A stretch of DNA of 64,000 bases from Paenibacillus sp. yr247 (GTDB lineage Bacteria; Bacillota; Bacilli; Paenibacillales; NBRC-103111). The stretch lies in the NCBI RefSeq assembly GCF_900103825.1, contig NZ_FNIF01000012.1, positions 1 through 64,000 on the forward strand. The letters run 5' to 3'. The notes under the pieces were generated by a model. It was not told the DNA's origin, did not search any database, and was given only the letters and a program-made list of their open reading frames with translations. The translations under genes were made by a program, and so were the position numbers. Each line of letters begins with the position of its first letter. Position 1 is the first letter of the stretch. Shown here piece after piece: positions 42,545 to 50,837 of this stretch.

Positions 42545-43333
42545 ATGGATATGGGGTTAAATGGTAAATGCGCTTTTGTTGCTGCCTCAAGTAAAGGTTT
42601 GGGCAAAGCTTGCGCGATAGAGCTCGCACGTGAAGGTACTAATGTGATGCTCTCTGGTCGAAATGAAGCCGAGCTGCAAAAAGTAAAGCAAGAAATTCAG
42701 GAAATTGCGGCGGGAAAAATAGATTATGTGGTTTGTGATATTTCAAAAAGCGAAAATATTAAACAAGCTATCCAAACTACCGTCAATAAATTCGGTACAA
42801 TTGATATCCTAATAAATAACGCTGGGGGGCCTCCAACGGGAAGTATAGACAAACTGACGGATGAAGACTGGTATAACGCGTTTGATTTAAACCTTCTCAG
42901 CTATGTGCGATTTATTCGAGAAGTCGTACCGTATATGAAAGAGCAAAAAAGCGGTAGAATAATTAATCTTGCATCCTCTTCGGTAAAGCAGCCGATACCC
43001 GGACTTTTGTTATCGAACACCTTTAGAACCGGCATTGTAGGATTGGCGAAAACATTATCGATAGAGCTTGCTCCATTTAATATTCTTGTCAATACTGTAT
43101 CACCGGGAAGAGTCGCAACGGATCGGATTCACGAATTAGACGCCATTAAAGCAAAGCAGTTAGGAGTCTCAATTGAACAAGTCAGAGAAGATTCAGAAAA
43201 GACCATACCTTTGGGTCGATACGGCAAGGTTGAAGAATTTGGAAAAGTGGTTGCGTTCTTAGCTTCGAGTGCTTCATCCTATATTACCGGCAGTTCTATG
43301 TTGATCGATGGCGGAATGGTAAAAAGCTTATAA
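42545..43333 (+). CDS. SDR-family oxidoreductase (FabG-like)
   Basis: 262 residues from the ATG at 42545, 9 bases after GGAGG. Rossmann motif is AASSKGLGKAC in place of TGxxxGIG (about 12-22), NNAGGPP (about 89), catalytic Ser in ASSS; the usual YxxxK is replaced by LLSNTFRTGIVGL (about 158-170), so Tyr and Lys are not in the expected places. The same substitution occurs in the 3-oxoacyl-ACP-reductase-like YtkK subgroup. Likely a reductase or dehydrogenase with altered chemistry. Confidence 0.75.
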   Translation: MDMGLNGKCAFVAASSKGLGKACAIELAREGTNVMLSGRNEAELQKVKQEIQEIAAGKIDYVVCDISKSENIKQAIQTTVNKFGTIDILINNAGGPPTGSIDKLTDEDWYNAFDLNLLSYVRFIREVVPYMKEQKSGRIINLASSSVKQPIPGLLLSNTFRTGIVGLAKTLSIELAPFNILVNTVSPGRVATDRIHELDAIKAKQLGVSIEQVREDSEKTIPLGRYGKVEEFGKVVAFLASSASSYITGSSMLIDGGMVKSL

Positions 43334-43349
43334 AGGCGGGAGTCTCTTT

Positions 43350-43748
43350 ATGATAAAAAAGGTTGAACATGTTGCTATCATAGTTAAAAATATTGAAAAG
43401 TCAATACAGTATTACTCGGACATGTTTGGATTTACGCTAAGGAAAACCGGAAAAAATTCAAGAAGAGAAATGGCTTTTCTTAAGCTTGATAATCATCCTG
43501 GATTTGAAATCGAACTCATTCTCGATATTATTCCACAGGGTGATTATGCAGACAAAGGCATTGTAAACCATCTCGCTTTTACAGTGGACAATATTCAAGA
43601 AGCAATTCAATATTATAGAGGTAAAGGAATTGTTTTTCATTCCGTTGAACCCAACAACGCATTTGATGGGGCGAAAACGATATTTTTTAATGGACCGAAT
43701 GGTGAACTCCTACAATTTGTAGAGCCTGTTGTTTCTTTACATCCTTAA
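43350..43748 (+). CDS. VOC-family metalloprotein (glyoxalase/dioxygenase fold)
   Basis: 132 residues. Two beta-alpha-beta-beta-beta units: VEHVAIIVKNIEKSIQYYSDMFGF (His near 7) and IVNHLAFTVDNIQEAIQYYRGKG (His near 72), ending PNGELLQFVEP (Glu near 125). The H-E/H-E metal set of glyoxalase I, epimerase or dioxygenase enzymes is plausible. Last gene of the unit. Confidence 0.8.
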   Translation: MIKKVEHVAIIVKNIEKSIQYYSDMFGFTLRKTGKNSRREMAFLKLDNHPGFEIELILDIIPQGDYADKGIVNHLAFTVDNIQEAIQYYRGKGIVFHSVEPNNAFDGAKTIFFNGPNGELLQFVEPVVSLHP

Positions 43749-43835
43749 TTGGACGTCCTATTACATTAATTTAGGAGAAATGCTTTCATTTTACAGAACT
43801 TGAAAATAACCGCCTTGCGATTATGAAGTTCCCCC

Positions 43836-44579
43836 TGTCAAGTAGACATTAAATAAGAACCCGTCATTAAGCAGCCTTGGTCCGAAATTCTACAGGACTG
43901 AGGTTTTTTAATTTCTTCTGAAAACGTTCATGGTTATAGAAATGTATGTATTCTTCAATTACTTGAATAAGTTGTTCCTCGGATTCAAAGGTGTGGAGAT
44001 GAAAGCACTCGGTTTTGAGATGGCCGAAAAAGCTTTCTATGCAAACATTATCCCAACAGTTCCCTCTACGAGACATACTCACGACCATTTTCCTTTGTTT
44101 CAGAAAGCGATTGTAAGCTTTGTGAGTGTACTGAAATCCTTGATCGCTATGAAGCAGGGTTTTCTTTACTTTGCGTTTGTAGGTGGCCTCCTGAACGGTT
44201 TCTAGCACAAGGTTAAGATCATTACGGTTACCAATACGATAGGCAATAACTTCATTGTTATAGATGTCGAGCACGGCGGATAAATAAAGGTTTTTTTGAT
44301 TGTAGGGTAAGAAGGTAATATCCGTAACCCACTTTTGGTTTGGACTGGAAGCATTAAACTCACGATTCAATACGTTGTCTGACACCACCATGGCTTCTTT
44401 GGACCCGAAATAAGGTTTCTTACGCCTATAGTTGAACGGATCCCCAGCGCCTTCATCAAGCGATACACCCGCTTATGGTTTACGTTCAGATCATAGGTTC
44501 TTTGCAGCCATACACGAACCCGTAAATAACCATTGATTCCTTTTAATCGTCTATGACACTCCAATATTTTTTCCTTCAT
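43836..44579 (-). mobile_element. IS3-family (IS150-like) relic
   Basis: The left end begins near TGTCAAGTAGACATTAA (43837). The right side stops inside orfB; orfA and the right inverted repeat are missing. It also marks the left side of the group II intron relic. Confidence 0.75.
43867..44579 (-). pseudogene. IS3 OrfB transposase, frameshifted
   Basis: The first frame encodes HRRLKGINGYLRVRVWLQRT and VNHKRVYRLMKALGIRS. After a frameshift near 44420 the rve core continues: WVTDITFLPYNQ (Asp), LLHSDQGFQYTH (Asp) and MSRRGNCWDNVCIESFFGHLKTE (Glu), ending at 43867. All DDE residues remain but in two frames. Confidence 0.85.
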
Positions 44580-45269
44580 TTCTACAGAATGACCACGATG
44601 CTTAGTTCAAGGAGGTCATTCAACAGATGGAATGAGACCCATTTTGCAGGTTATATACGGATCCTTCCAGCTCCAAAACAGTTACCAAGGATATTCAAAA
44701 TTCGGAAGCAAAGGAATTCATCAGACCCACCCGTGAAATCGCGTTATTTAACAAGTCTGTACAGTCTGTTTGGTTTTTTGCAAGAAGAGGAAGCGATTGC
44801 AGCTCTGTGGGCGGCTGGGTATCTTGAGAAACAGATGATGACGGAATATTTAAGTAAAGGTGGCGGTCTTGTTACCATTGACCTTCATCATCTACGGCGT
44901 CGTGTTGAATCGACGATAATCGGAGAAACCATTAAAGTAAGCATTTCCTTGAGCGGCGAGGGCATGTTGGATGAAAACGATACAAATCTGGATTTATTTA
45001 AAAACACTGAAATTCGGGTATTAGAAAAAGAATTCAATGAGATGTATCTCTTCGCATCCGATGTTTATTGCCACCACTATATCCCGTTGCACTTAGGAGG
45101 AACCGACAAATTTAATAATTTGCGTATTCTCCATAAAGAAGTCCAACAACTTATTCACCTAACACAAAACGAGACGATTGGCGTACTCAAGAATAGACTA
45201 GGTCTAACGGAATTGATGATGAGCAAGATCAACCAATACCGTGAAAAATATGCTCTAGGCCCAGTTTAA
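44580..45269 (+). pseudogene. Group II intron-encoded protein, C-terminal HNH part
   Basis: Open frame (starts inside the IS3 relic at 44553) whose last 75 residues read VYCHHYIPLHLGGTDKFNNL...HKEVQQLIHLT...KINQYREK. This is the HNH-endonuclease tail of a class of group II intron proteins. The preceding 130 residues do not show reverse transcriptase motifs and are not recognised. The call is strengthened by a domain V-like hairpin 60 bp downstream. Truncated by the IS3 relic. Confidence 0.6.
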
Positions 45270-45328
45270 CATATCCCGAATCAACGAGTAACGAGGAACT
45301 TATGATCAAGTACATTTAGTTAGATGGA

Positions 45329-45410
45329 ACGCGGAGTGCCAGGAAACTGGCACGCTCCGTGTGGAGCAGGGGAAAAGCTGAAGATAACTTCAAATGCTTA
45401 CCTATTGCAA
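45329..45410 (+). ncRNA. Group II intron domains V and VI (second intron relic)
   Basis: CGGAGTGCCAG-GAAA-CTGGCACGCTCCG (45332-45359) is a 34-base-class domain V stem with GAAA tetraloop, followed by GTGTGGAGCAGGGG and a domain VI-like GCTGAAG-ATAA-CTTCA. The rest of this intron is lost. Distinct from the intron at 13.4 kb. Confidence 0.7.
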
Positions 45411-45420
45411 ACCTATAGTG

Positions 45421-45475
45421 GAGGGGCTGCTTCGAAGCAGCTCCTTTTATCGATTTTCATTGAACGGGGAGTAAA
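45421..45475 (+). terminator. Terminator and repeat half next to intron relic
   Basis: GGGGCTGCTTCGAAGCAGCTCCTTTT is a terminator-type hairpin. It is followed by TTTTCATTGAACGGGGAG, which resembles the right half of repeat R1 (TTCATTCAAGTAACGGGCAG). A second intron thus also neighbours a terminator-repeat unit. Confidence 0.55.
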
Positions 45476-45571
45476 ACGTTATTATTTAAACATTATTAAT
45501 TACATAAAAAGGAAACTAGAGATTTGCTCTCGAAAGAGTAGAAAACCAAAAAGTATTTTGGAGGTGTAGTA

Positions 45572-46073
45572 TTGGGACTTGTAGTTCGTTCTGTTGAGGC
45601 AAACGATGCCAAATCAATTCATCACATTAGCACACAGGATTCCGTTCTCCCGTACATGGTATGGCTTCCTAGTCTTAGAATCGAACAAATTGATTTAATG
45701 CTCAAAAATTTAGGACCCAATGATCATCATTTCGTTGCGGATTTGGATGGCATAGTAGTTGGGTACTCAAAGCAGAGCGGGACGGAAATCGCATGTTGGT
45801 GAATTGTATGTTGGAGTGGACAGTGAATATCATGGCAAAGGAATCGGAACCGCTCTGATTTCAAAGGCTTTGGAATTGGCTGATAATTGGCTCTTCCTCG
45901 AACGAGTAGAGCTTGAGGTACTGGAGACCAACCCACGAGCACATGCATAGTATGAACGGCTCGGTTTTGTAGTGGAGGGAAAGAAGATTGCTGCTTTCCG
46001 TAGTTGTGGACAGTATGTTGACGTATTCTTCATGGCTAGGTTCCGCCCAGATGGTACGCTTTCAAAAAAATGA
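45572..46073 (+). pseudogene. GNAT acetyltransferase, frameshift and stop
   Basis: TTG start behind GGAGGTG. RSVEANDAKSIHHISTQDSV continues to DLDGIVVGY, then shifts frame near 45775. The next frame reads GELYVGVDSEYHGKGIGTAL (acetyl-CoA loop) and LERVELEVLETNPRAHA, with a TAG at 45948, and ends FFMARFRPDG at 46073. A whole GCN5-type enzyme with two lesions. Confidence 0.8.
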
Positions 46074-46126
46074 AGCAAAGAAGCAAAAGTCGAAGCAAGC
46101 CTCATAATCACTATATATAAAATACC

Positions 46127-46165
46127 GCAACAGGCTATCGCAGATTAAACTCGGTAGCCTGTTGC
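46127..46165 (+). terminator. Long hairpin before repeat R11
   Basis: GCAACAGGCTA pairs with TAGCCTGTTGC across 17 bases. No T-run. It abuts R11, as the R1 hairpin abuts its right module. Confidence 0.6.
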
Positions 46166-46190
46166 GCTAACGGGCAGTTTAGTTATAATC
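46164..46190 (+). repeat. CTAACG repeat, short copy R11
   Basis: GCGCTAACGGGCAGTTTAGTTATA, preceded by the TAGCCTG word shared with R3. Confidence 0.7.
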
Positions 46191-46272
46191 AGTTTCAACT
46201 TTTTTCCACTTTCTGGAGTCTTTTTGAAGATAACTAAAATAATCATATGATTAAGAACTTGGGGGGACTTGA

Positions 46273-46890
46273 ATGAGCATATTATATGAAAGGTACACCG
46301 AAGGCATATCTTTTACAGGAGAGATTAAGAAAGATATTGAACGATTTCTTGTTAATCTTAATGAGTATGATACATACCAACATACTATTTCTGTAGCTGA
46401 TGAAGCAGTTCGAATAGCAAATATGTTCAACTTAGATAACGATCTCGCATCCCAAGCGGCTTTTCTTCATGATATAAGTAACGTGATTCCTAAAAACAGC
46501 ATGATGAGTATAGCTGAGAGTTCAGGTATTGATATATTGGAGGAAGAGTACAGCTATCATCGGATTATTCATCAGAAACTTTCTAAAGACATGGCAAAAA
46601 AGATATTTGGATGCACGAATGATATTGTACTAAATGCTATTGAATGCCATACAACCTTAAAAGCAAGATCAAGTCTATTGGACAAGGTTTTATTTGTTTC
46701 TGATAAGATTTCATGGAATCTCCCTGGAGATCATCCATACCAAGAAAAAATGAGAGAAAAAATTGAGTTATTAGATTTGAATGGAGCCGTACTTATTTAC
46801 TTAAATCATGTATGGGAACAGAGGGATAAGCTAAAATTAGTACACCCGTGGCTTATCGAAGCTAGAGAAGAGATGTTCGCTCTAAGCTAG
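46273..46890 (+). CDS. HD-domain hydrolase, YqeK-like
   Basis: 205 residues, ATG after GGGGGG. HD motifs: TYQHTISVADEAVRIA (first His, about 38), AAFLHDISN (His-Asp, about 67) and IECHTTLKARSSLLDKVLFVSDKI (about 118-141, His and late Asp). The order and the -ADKI-like block match YqeK, a diadenosine-tetraphosphate hydrolase. The usual YqeK neighbours (nadD, rsfS) are absent, so this is an accessory paralogue in a single-gene unit. Confidence 0.7.
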   Translation: MSILYERYTEGISFTGEIKKDIERFLVNLNEYDTYQHTISVADEAVRIANMFNLDNDLASQAAFLHDISNVIPKNSMMSIAESSGIDILEEEYSYHRIIHQKLSKDMAKKIFGCTNDIVLNAIECHTTLKARSSLLDKVLFVSDKISWNLPGDHPYQEKMREKIELLDLNGAVLIYLNHVWEQRDKLKLVHPWLIEAREEMFALS

Positions 46891-46964
46891 CGTTCATTGG
46901 AACTTTTTATTACCTCTGAGTTGCCTGAACCTTAGCAGAAGATTGCAAACTATGGAGGGATTAT

Positions 46965-47483
46965 ATGCCTAAAATCATTTTATTTAGAGGAAGAGCTGGC
47001 ACTGGTAAATCGACATTATCCAACGAACTAGCTAAGAGACTCAATGTACCCGTGTTGCATAAGGATGATATTTATGATTCTGTTGCTGGTTTCGTTCCAG
47101 AGCACGGCTCAAGAAACAAGATTTGCTTCGAATTTCTTTATCGCTTCTTAGAGAACGTAATCAATTCAAATGCCATCATTATACTCGATTACGGACTAAA
47201 TAATAATGAGGATGTAAAGAAATTGGAAAGGTGGATTACAGAAAGAGGTGGGGAATTAAAAACAATACATTGTGTCTGCGGTGATGAGACAACCTGGTCA
47301 AAACGACTTGCTAAACGAAGCATCAATCCATTACCTAACCAAATAATAACTAATTTATCAGAGCTGAAAGAACACTATAAGGATCTGGGCCCAGAGTTTT
47401 TTGAGGGAGAATTAATTTTGGATACTGTTATACCTAAAGATATAAATGTTGAGAAAATCCAATCTTTTGTGTTTGAAGTTTAG
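46965..47483 (+). CDS. P-loop AAA_33-type small kinase
   Basis: 172 residues. Walker A GRAGTGKSTL (about 8-17), Asp-rich base-binding HKDDIYDSVA (32-41), IILDYGLNNNED (Walker B-like, about 70) and a C-terminal arginine-rich lid TWSKRLAKRSINPLP. The family phosphorylates small molecules such as nucleosides or antibiotics (chloramphenicol phosphotransferase relatives). The substrate is unknown. Confidence 0.72.
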   Translation: MPKIILFRGRAGTGKSTLSNELAKRLNVPVLHKDDIYDSVAGFVPEHGSRNKICFEFLYRFLENVINSNAIIILDYGLNNNEDVKKLERWITERGGELKTIHCVCGDETTWSKRLAKRSINPLPNQIITNLSELKEHYKDLGPEFFEGELILDTVIPKDINVEKIQSFVFEV

Positions 47484-47495
47484 CATAGTATATTC

Positions 47496-47552
47496 CGCTA
47501 ACGGATAACGTTTGTTCAAATGAATTGGCAGCCTCGTTAAAGTAACGGGCAG
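47496..47552 (+). repeat. CTAACG repeat R12, two-module copy without hairpin
   Basis: GCTAACG-GATA-ACGTTTGTTCAA (47498-47519) then, after 22 bases, AAAGTAACGGGCAGAAGAAT (47539-). The right module is followed by GAAGAATNG as in R5, pointing to close kinship of these two copies. Confidence 0.75.
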
Positions 47553-47586
47553 AAGAATTGAAAAAATATACGAGGAGGCGAAATAA

Positions 47587-48222
47587 TTGTCGGCAGCTAA
47601 AGAAACAAAGTTAATATCAACTATAGAGCCCGATAAGTTAACGCCTGAGCAAATTGAAATCGTACTTGGAATTCATTGGGAAGAAGACGAGGAAGCAACA
47701 GCAGACTGCGTCTTTGTTTTTTGTAACGATTTACAAGAGTTTTTACAAGAGCGAGTGGATAAAGCAATTAATTTATATAAAGCGGGCAAAGCTCCTTATA
47801 TCCTTTTTTCTGGGGGAAATGCGTGGGGGAAACACGACTTTATCGAGGCTGTTCGTGCAAAAGAACGAGCTATGGAACTGGGAGTGCCAGAATCCGCAAT
47901 TCTCATCGAAACCGAATCATATCATACAAAGGAAAATGTTATTGCTTCGCTTTTTGTGTTAGAGCGGAAACTGGGACTTCATAAACTAAAAAGGATTCTT
48001 GTTGTTAGTCATGAAGGACATCTTCGCAGATGTTTACTGACTTTACGAACATATATGCCAAATTGGATAGAGTATGCGATCAGTCCAGTAAAGTTAAAAA
48101 TGATTGATCGAGATCATTGGTGGGATAATATAGAAGTCAAGAAGCTTGCTATAAAACAAGTAAAGGATTTAGTAACGTACATACGTCAGGGTCAATTGGT
48201 TGATGAGCAAATTGAAATTTAA
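47587..48222 (+). CDS. YdcF/DUF218-family protein
   Basis: 211 residues, TTG start behind GAGGAGG. The DUF218 pattern appears: LYKAGKAPYILFSGGNAWGK (about 53-72), LIETESYHTKENVIASLFVL (about 101-120) and ILVVSHEGHLRRCLLTLR (about 136-153). YdcF-like proteins are cytoplasmic or membrane-anchored with a nucleotide-binding-like fold; no clear enzymatic role. A single gene after R12. Confidence 0.8.
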   Translation: MSAAKETKLISTIEPDKLTPEQIEIVLGIHWEEDEEATADCVFVFCNDLQEFLQERVDKAINLYKAGKAPYILFSGGNAWGKHDFIEAVRAKERAMELGVPESAILIETESYHTKENVIASLFVLERKLGLHKLKRILVVSHEGHLRRCLLTLRTYMPNWIEYAISPVKLKMIDRDHWWDNIEVKKLAIKQVKDLVTYIRQGQLVDEQIEI

Positions 48223-48448
48223 AAGAAAGCTTTCATTTATAACTGGATCTTTTGCTACATAATATAACGATACTACGCATTTATAAACTGAGAACGTTAC
48301 TTGCATTAATTATGGGAGAAAACCAATTCTTTGTTTATCTTGGAACAGGAATGCTAACAACGAGCTTCCTGAATTATTAGTTAATGGAAAGATTGAAGTT
48401 GCAAAAATTATTGATGATTTCCTAATTAATTTTTAAGTGGATATGTTG

Positions 48449-48479
48449 TTCAACAAACGGGTAACGTTAGTTTAATGAA
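48449..48479 (+). repeat. CTAACG-related repeat R13
   Basis: TCAACAAACGGGTAACGTTAGTTTAA: palindrome arms mostly conserved, left CTAACG changed to CAAACG. Confidence 0.6.
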
Positions 48480-48490
48480 CATAACACTTT

Positions 48491-48515
48491 AAGCCACTCA
48501 TTGAGTGGCTTTTTC
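48491..48515 (+). terminator. Terminator next to R13
   Basis: AAGCCACTCA-TT-GAGTGGCTTTTTC, compact stem with T-run. Confidence 0.8.
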
Positions 48516-48772
48516 TTTGGGTGAAAAATCAACAATGAACTTTAACAGAGCCAATTTTTAAAAGAAACACAATAGCTTTAAATCGAGCGAAAACGCTTCT
48601 CAAGCCGATTAGACATATGCCATAAAAGGGTTGCCATGTGTCAGCCCTTTTATCATTTTATGTAGGTGAAGAGGCTGAAGAAAATTATTCATTAGCATTT
48701 CAACTGTATGTCGTATATGACATAACGGATCATTTTAAGTCATAAATCAACATTTTTTGTGAGTTGTAACTT

Positions 48773-48829
48773 GAAATGTCGGTGATTGGAAGATGAAATG
48801 TCGTTGAATTGGAATATAAATGACGTTGG
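48773..48829 (+). repeat. ~22-bp iterons TGAAATGTCGNTGAATTGGAA
   Basis: Two full copies (48773, 48795) and one partial (48816, TAAATGACGTTGG) in tandem. The pattern resembles the end sequences of IS21- or Tn7-like elements. Third distinct iteron cluster in the window. Confidence 0.6.
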
Positions 48830-48961
48830 CCCGAGCCTTGTTGCTACGGGCTTTTTCCTATGTAAGTTGTTATTTTGAGTTAAATGTAATACTTGGATTT
48901 CAACGTAATTACAGGTGATTAGGTAGTTTTAAAATTGTAATATGAAAAGACGCTTTTGTAG

Positions 48962-49528
48962 TCCTTCATTGAGTTTGGAAAAACGGAAATACAGATAGCA
49001 ATACGTGTAGTTACTGATTTCAACAGAATTTTCAAAACAGCCTGCGAGCAGATGATCAATGAAATGGAATTGGATTTATCCTATACGTTAGTAATGGTCA
49101 GAATCCGTTTAATGGAGCTATTGGTGAACGTGCTGCGTTTGTATGAAAGCCAAGCAAAGAGTAGCGCTTCTGACCAGGAAGGAATACACCCCATAATTAA
49201 ACAAGTGCTAACAGTGATACATTCAGGTGATTTCAACGAACAAAGTGTTACTGATCTGGCCAAACAAGTGAATGTAAGCCGATCTCACCTTGATCGGTTG
49301 TTTAAATCCGCGATGGGTGTGAATATGGGTGAGTACAGGACGCTTATTCGACTTGATAAGGCCAAGCATGAATTACGACAAAATGAGGGCACCATTACAT
49401 CAATAGCAGATAAATTGCAATTTGGCTCCACGCAAGCTTTTTGCAATTTTTTCAATCGGCATACGGGCTACTATCCCCAACAGTACCGTAAGATTATTTC
49501 TCTGAAAAGCACGGAAGCAAATGAGTAA
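48962..49528 (+). pseudogene. AraC-family regulator, N-terminus missing
   Basis: A frame with no credible start (ATG 49052 lies inside the linker) carries an AraC double helix-turn-helix at its end: SVTDLAKQVNVSRSHLDRLFKSAMGVNMGEY and ITSIADKLQFGSTQAFCNFFNRHTGYYPQQYRK. The N-terminal cupin sensor is lost. It is followed 101 bp later by a broken phytanoyl-CoA dioxygenase-like gene, a common pairing in Paenibacillus. Whether the domain alone is functional is unknown. Confidence 0.65.
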
Positions 49529-49629
49529 AAATGTGAATAAATTCATGAAAAAGTAAACTGACTTACCTTGGATATGTTCGTATACTTGCTCTAGCAAGTG
49601 AAAGACAATCTAGGGGAGGAAGAGGAATC

Positions 49630-50154
49630 ATGACAGCAATTATTTTGAAGGAACAACGTGAACAATTACTAACACAAGGGTATTGTATTATCCCAGATGT
49701 ACTCGATCCGTCCATGCTTCATAAAATCCGACAAGTAACAGAAGGACTGCTTGCTCAACAATCGGCAGAAGATACGAAACGAGAGCGTTCGACAGGCAGT
49801 ATGATAAGTATTAGTGTAGATCCTGTTTTCGCAGAATTAATTGCGTTGCCGAAAGATTTAGAAAAAATGGCATCTCTCGGGTATGCCAACCCCAAATTCA
49901 CAAGCGGGTTTGTGATCAGTAAACCCCCACAAAGTCCCCGATTATTCTGGCACTATGATATAATCGGAGTAACCACAACATGTCCATGTACAACTAGGCG
50001 GCTTCACCTCGGTATATTTCAATCGGGCAAGCGGTGGGTGGATGAGCATCTATTCAATGGTGAGTACTACATGCAGCATGTGGACTTGCGATATAATTCG
50101 CTGTTGATCGATTTGATGAAAAGACGGTTAAAGCTTATTGGAATGAGGAGTTAG
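49630..50154 (+). pseudogene. Phytanoyl-CoA dioxygenase-like, decayed
   Basis: Good start (GGGGAGG, ATG). LLTQGYCIIPDVLDPSMLHK, then SGFVISKPPQSPRLFWHYDI carries the first part of the Fe-binding His-x-Asp. Then the frame drifts into TTTCPCTTRRLHLG and the second His is not found. Normal members have about 270 residues. A frameshift after 49965 best explains it. Confidence 0.6.
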
Positions 50155-50753
50155 GAGAAATCAAATATCAGGTCGCGGAGGGCTGTGCGATTGACCAGGT
50201 TGTCGCCCAGTGGCATGCCAATCTATCCAGTTTGGATGATATTTTCGATAAAGGGCAAACCCGACTAATTCCAGTTCTAGTCCCCGGAAGGCTGAATGAT
50301 ACAAGAAAAGAAATGAACCCCCGGTGCTGTGCAAGATTGGCCCTATTTTGGACTGAAAATACTGTGGTTATCTTGGAGGGAAGTGCTAAGTTGGAAGGGG
50401 CCGTCATTATGAGTAACCCCGGCTCGTATGCTCCTCGGTATTCGGAACGGGATTGGAACGATTTTTGTCTGGGTGATGGGAGCGATGAACTTCGGAGCTG
50501 GGGCTATCCGGATATCTCACCATGTAGAAATGTCATACAGGTGATTATGGCTGCGGCAGGAATTGTCAACGGCTACGAGGATGGAATATTCAAACCTTCC
50601 AATTCTTTGACTCGCGCAGAAGCAGTAACGATGATTAACCACTATCTAGGTCGTACGCTGACTACTACGGCTACAAGCCCTACATGGGCAGACGTACCTG
50701 CCAGCCATTGGGCATTCAAAGAGATTCAATCTGCTTCACAAAATCTAAAGTAA
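50100..50753 (+). pseudogene. Mosaic: unknown fragment joined to S-layer homology domain
   Basis: 50108-50230 reads RFDEKTVKAYWNEELGEIKY then CAIDQVVAQWHANLSSLDDI, similar in style to an extracellular solute-binding protein tail. The frame (ATG 50232) goes on to non-homologous sequence and then a clear SLH domain AAAGIVNGYEDGIFKPSNSL, TRAEAVTMINHYLGR (about 105-140) and WADVPASHWAFKEI, ending at 50753. No secretion signal. Looks like three captured pieces, not one gene. Confidence 0.5.
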
Positions 50754-50757
50754 TGTA

Positions 50758-50808
50758 AAGAAGGCCGTCCCCAAGATCATGGAAATGATAGGGGGCGGCT
50801 TCTTTTTG
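50758..50808 (+). terminator. Terminator after SLH fragment
   Basis: AAGAAGGCCGTCCCC...GGGGGCGGCTTCTTTTTG, 18-base loop, strong T-run. Confidence 0.85.
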
Positions 50809-50837
50809 CCTGAGTTTCGAGCGGCGCCATAAGTTGG

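Larger units (their letters stand above)
48223..48961. other. Non-coding stretch with debris, repeats and hairpins
   Basis: A C-terminal coding fragment NNELPELLVNGKIEVAKIID (48354-48437, ending in TAA, HAD- or phosphotransferase-tail-like) lies before R13. Hairpins at 48624-48651 (AAAAGGG/CCCTTTT) and 48828-48856 (GCCCG/CGGGC plus T-run) are terminator-like. No complete gene. Confidence 0.45.

Noticed and set aside
45324-45569. 81-residue protein over the domain V hairpin
   Set aside because: Reads through a group II intron domain V/VI and a terminator; no motif.
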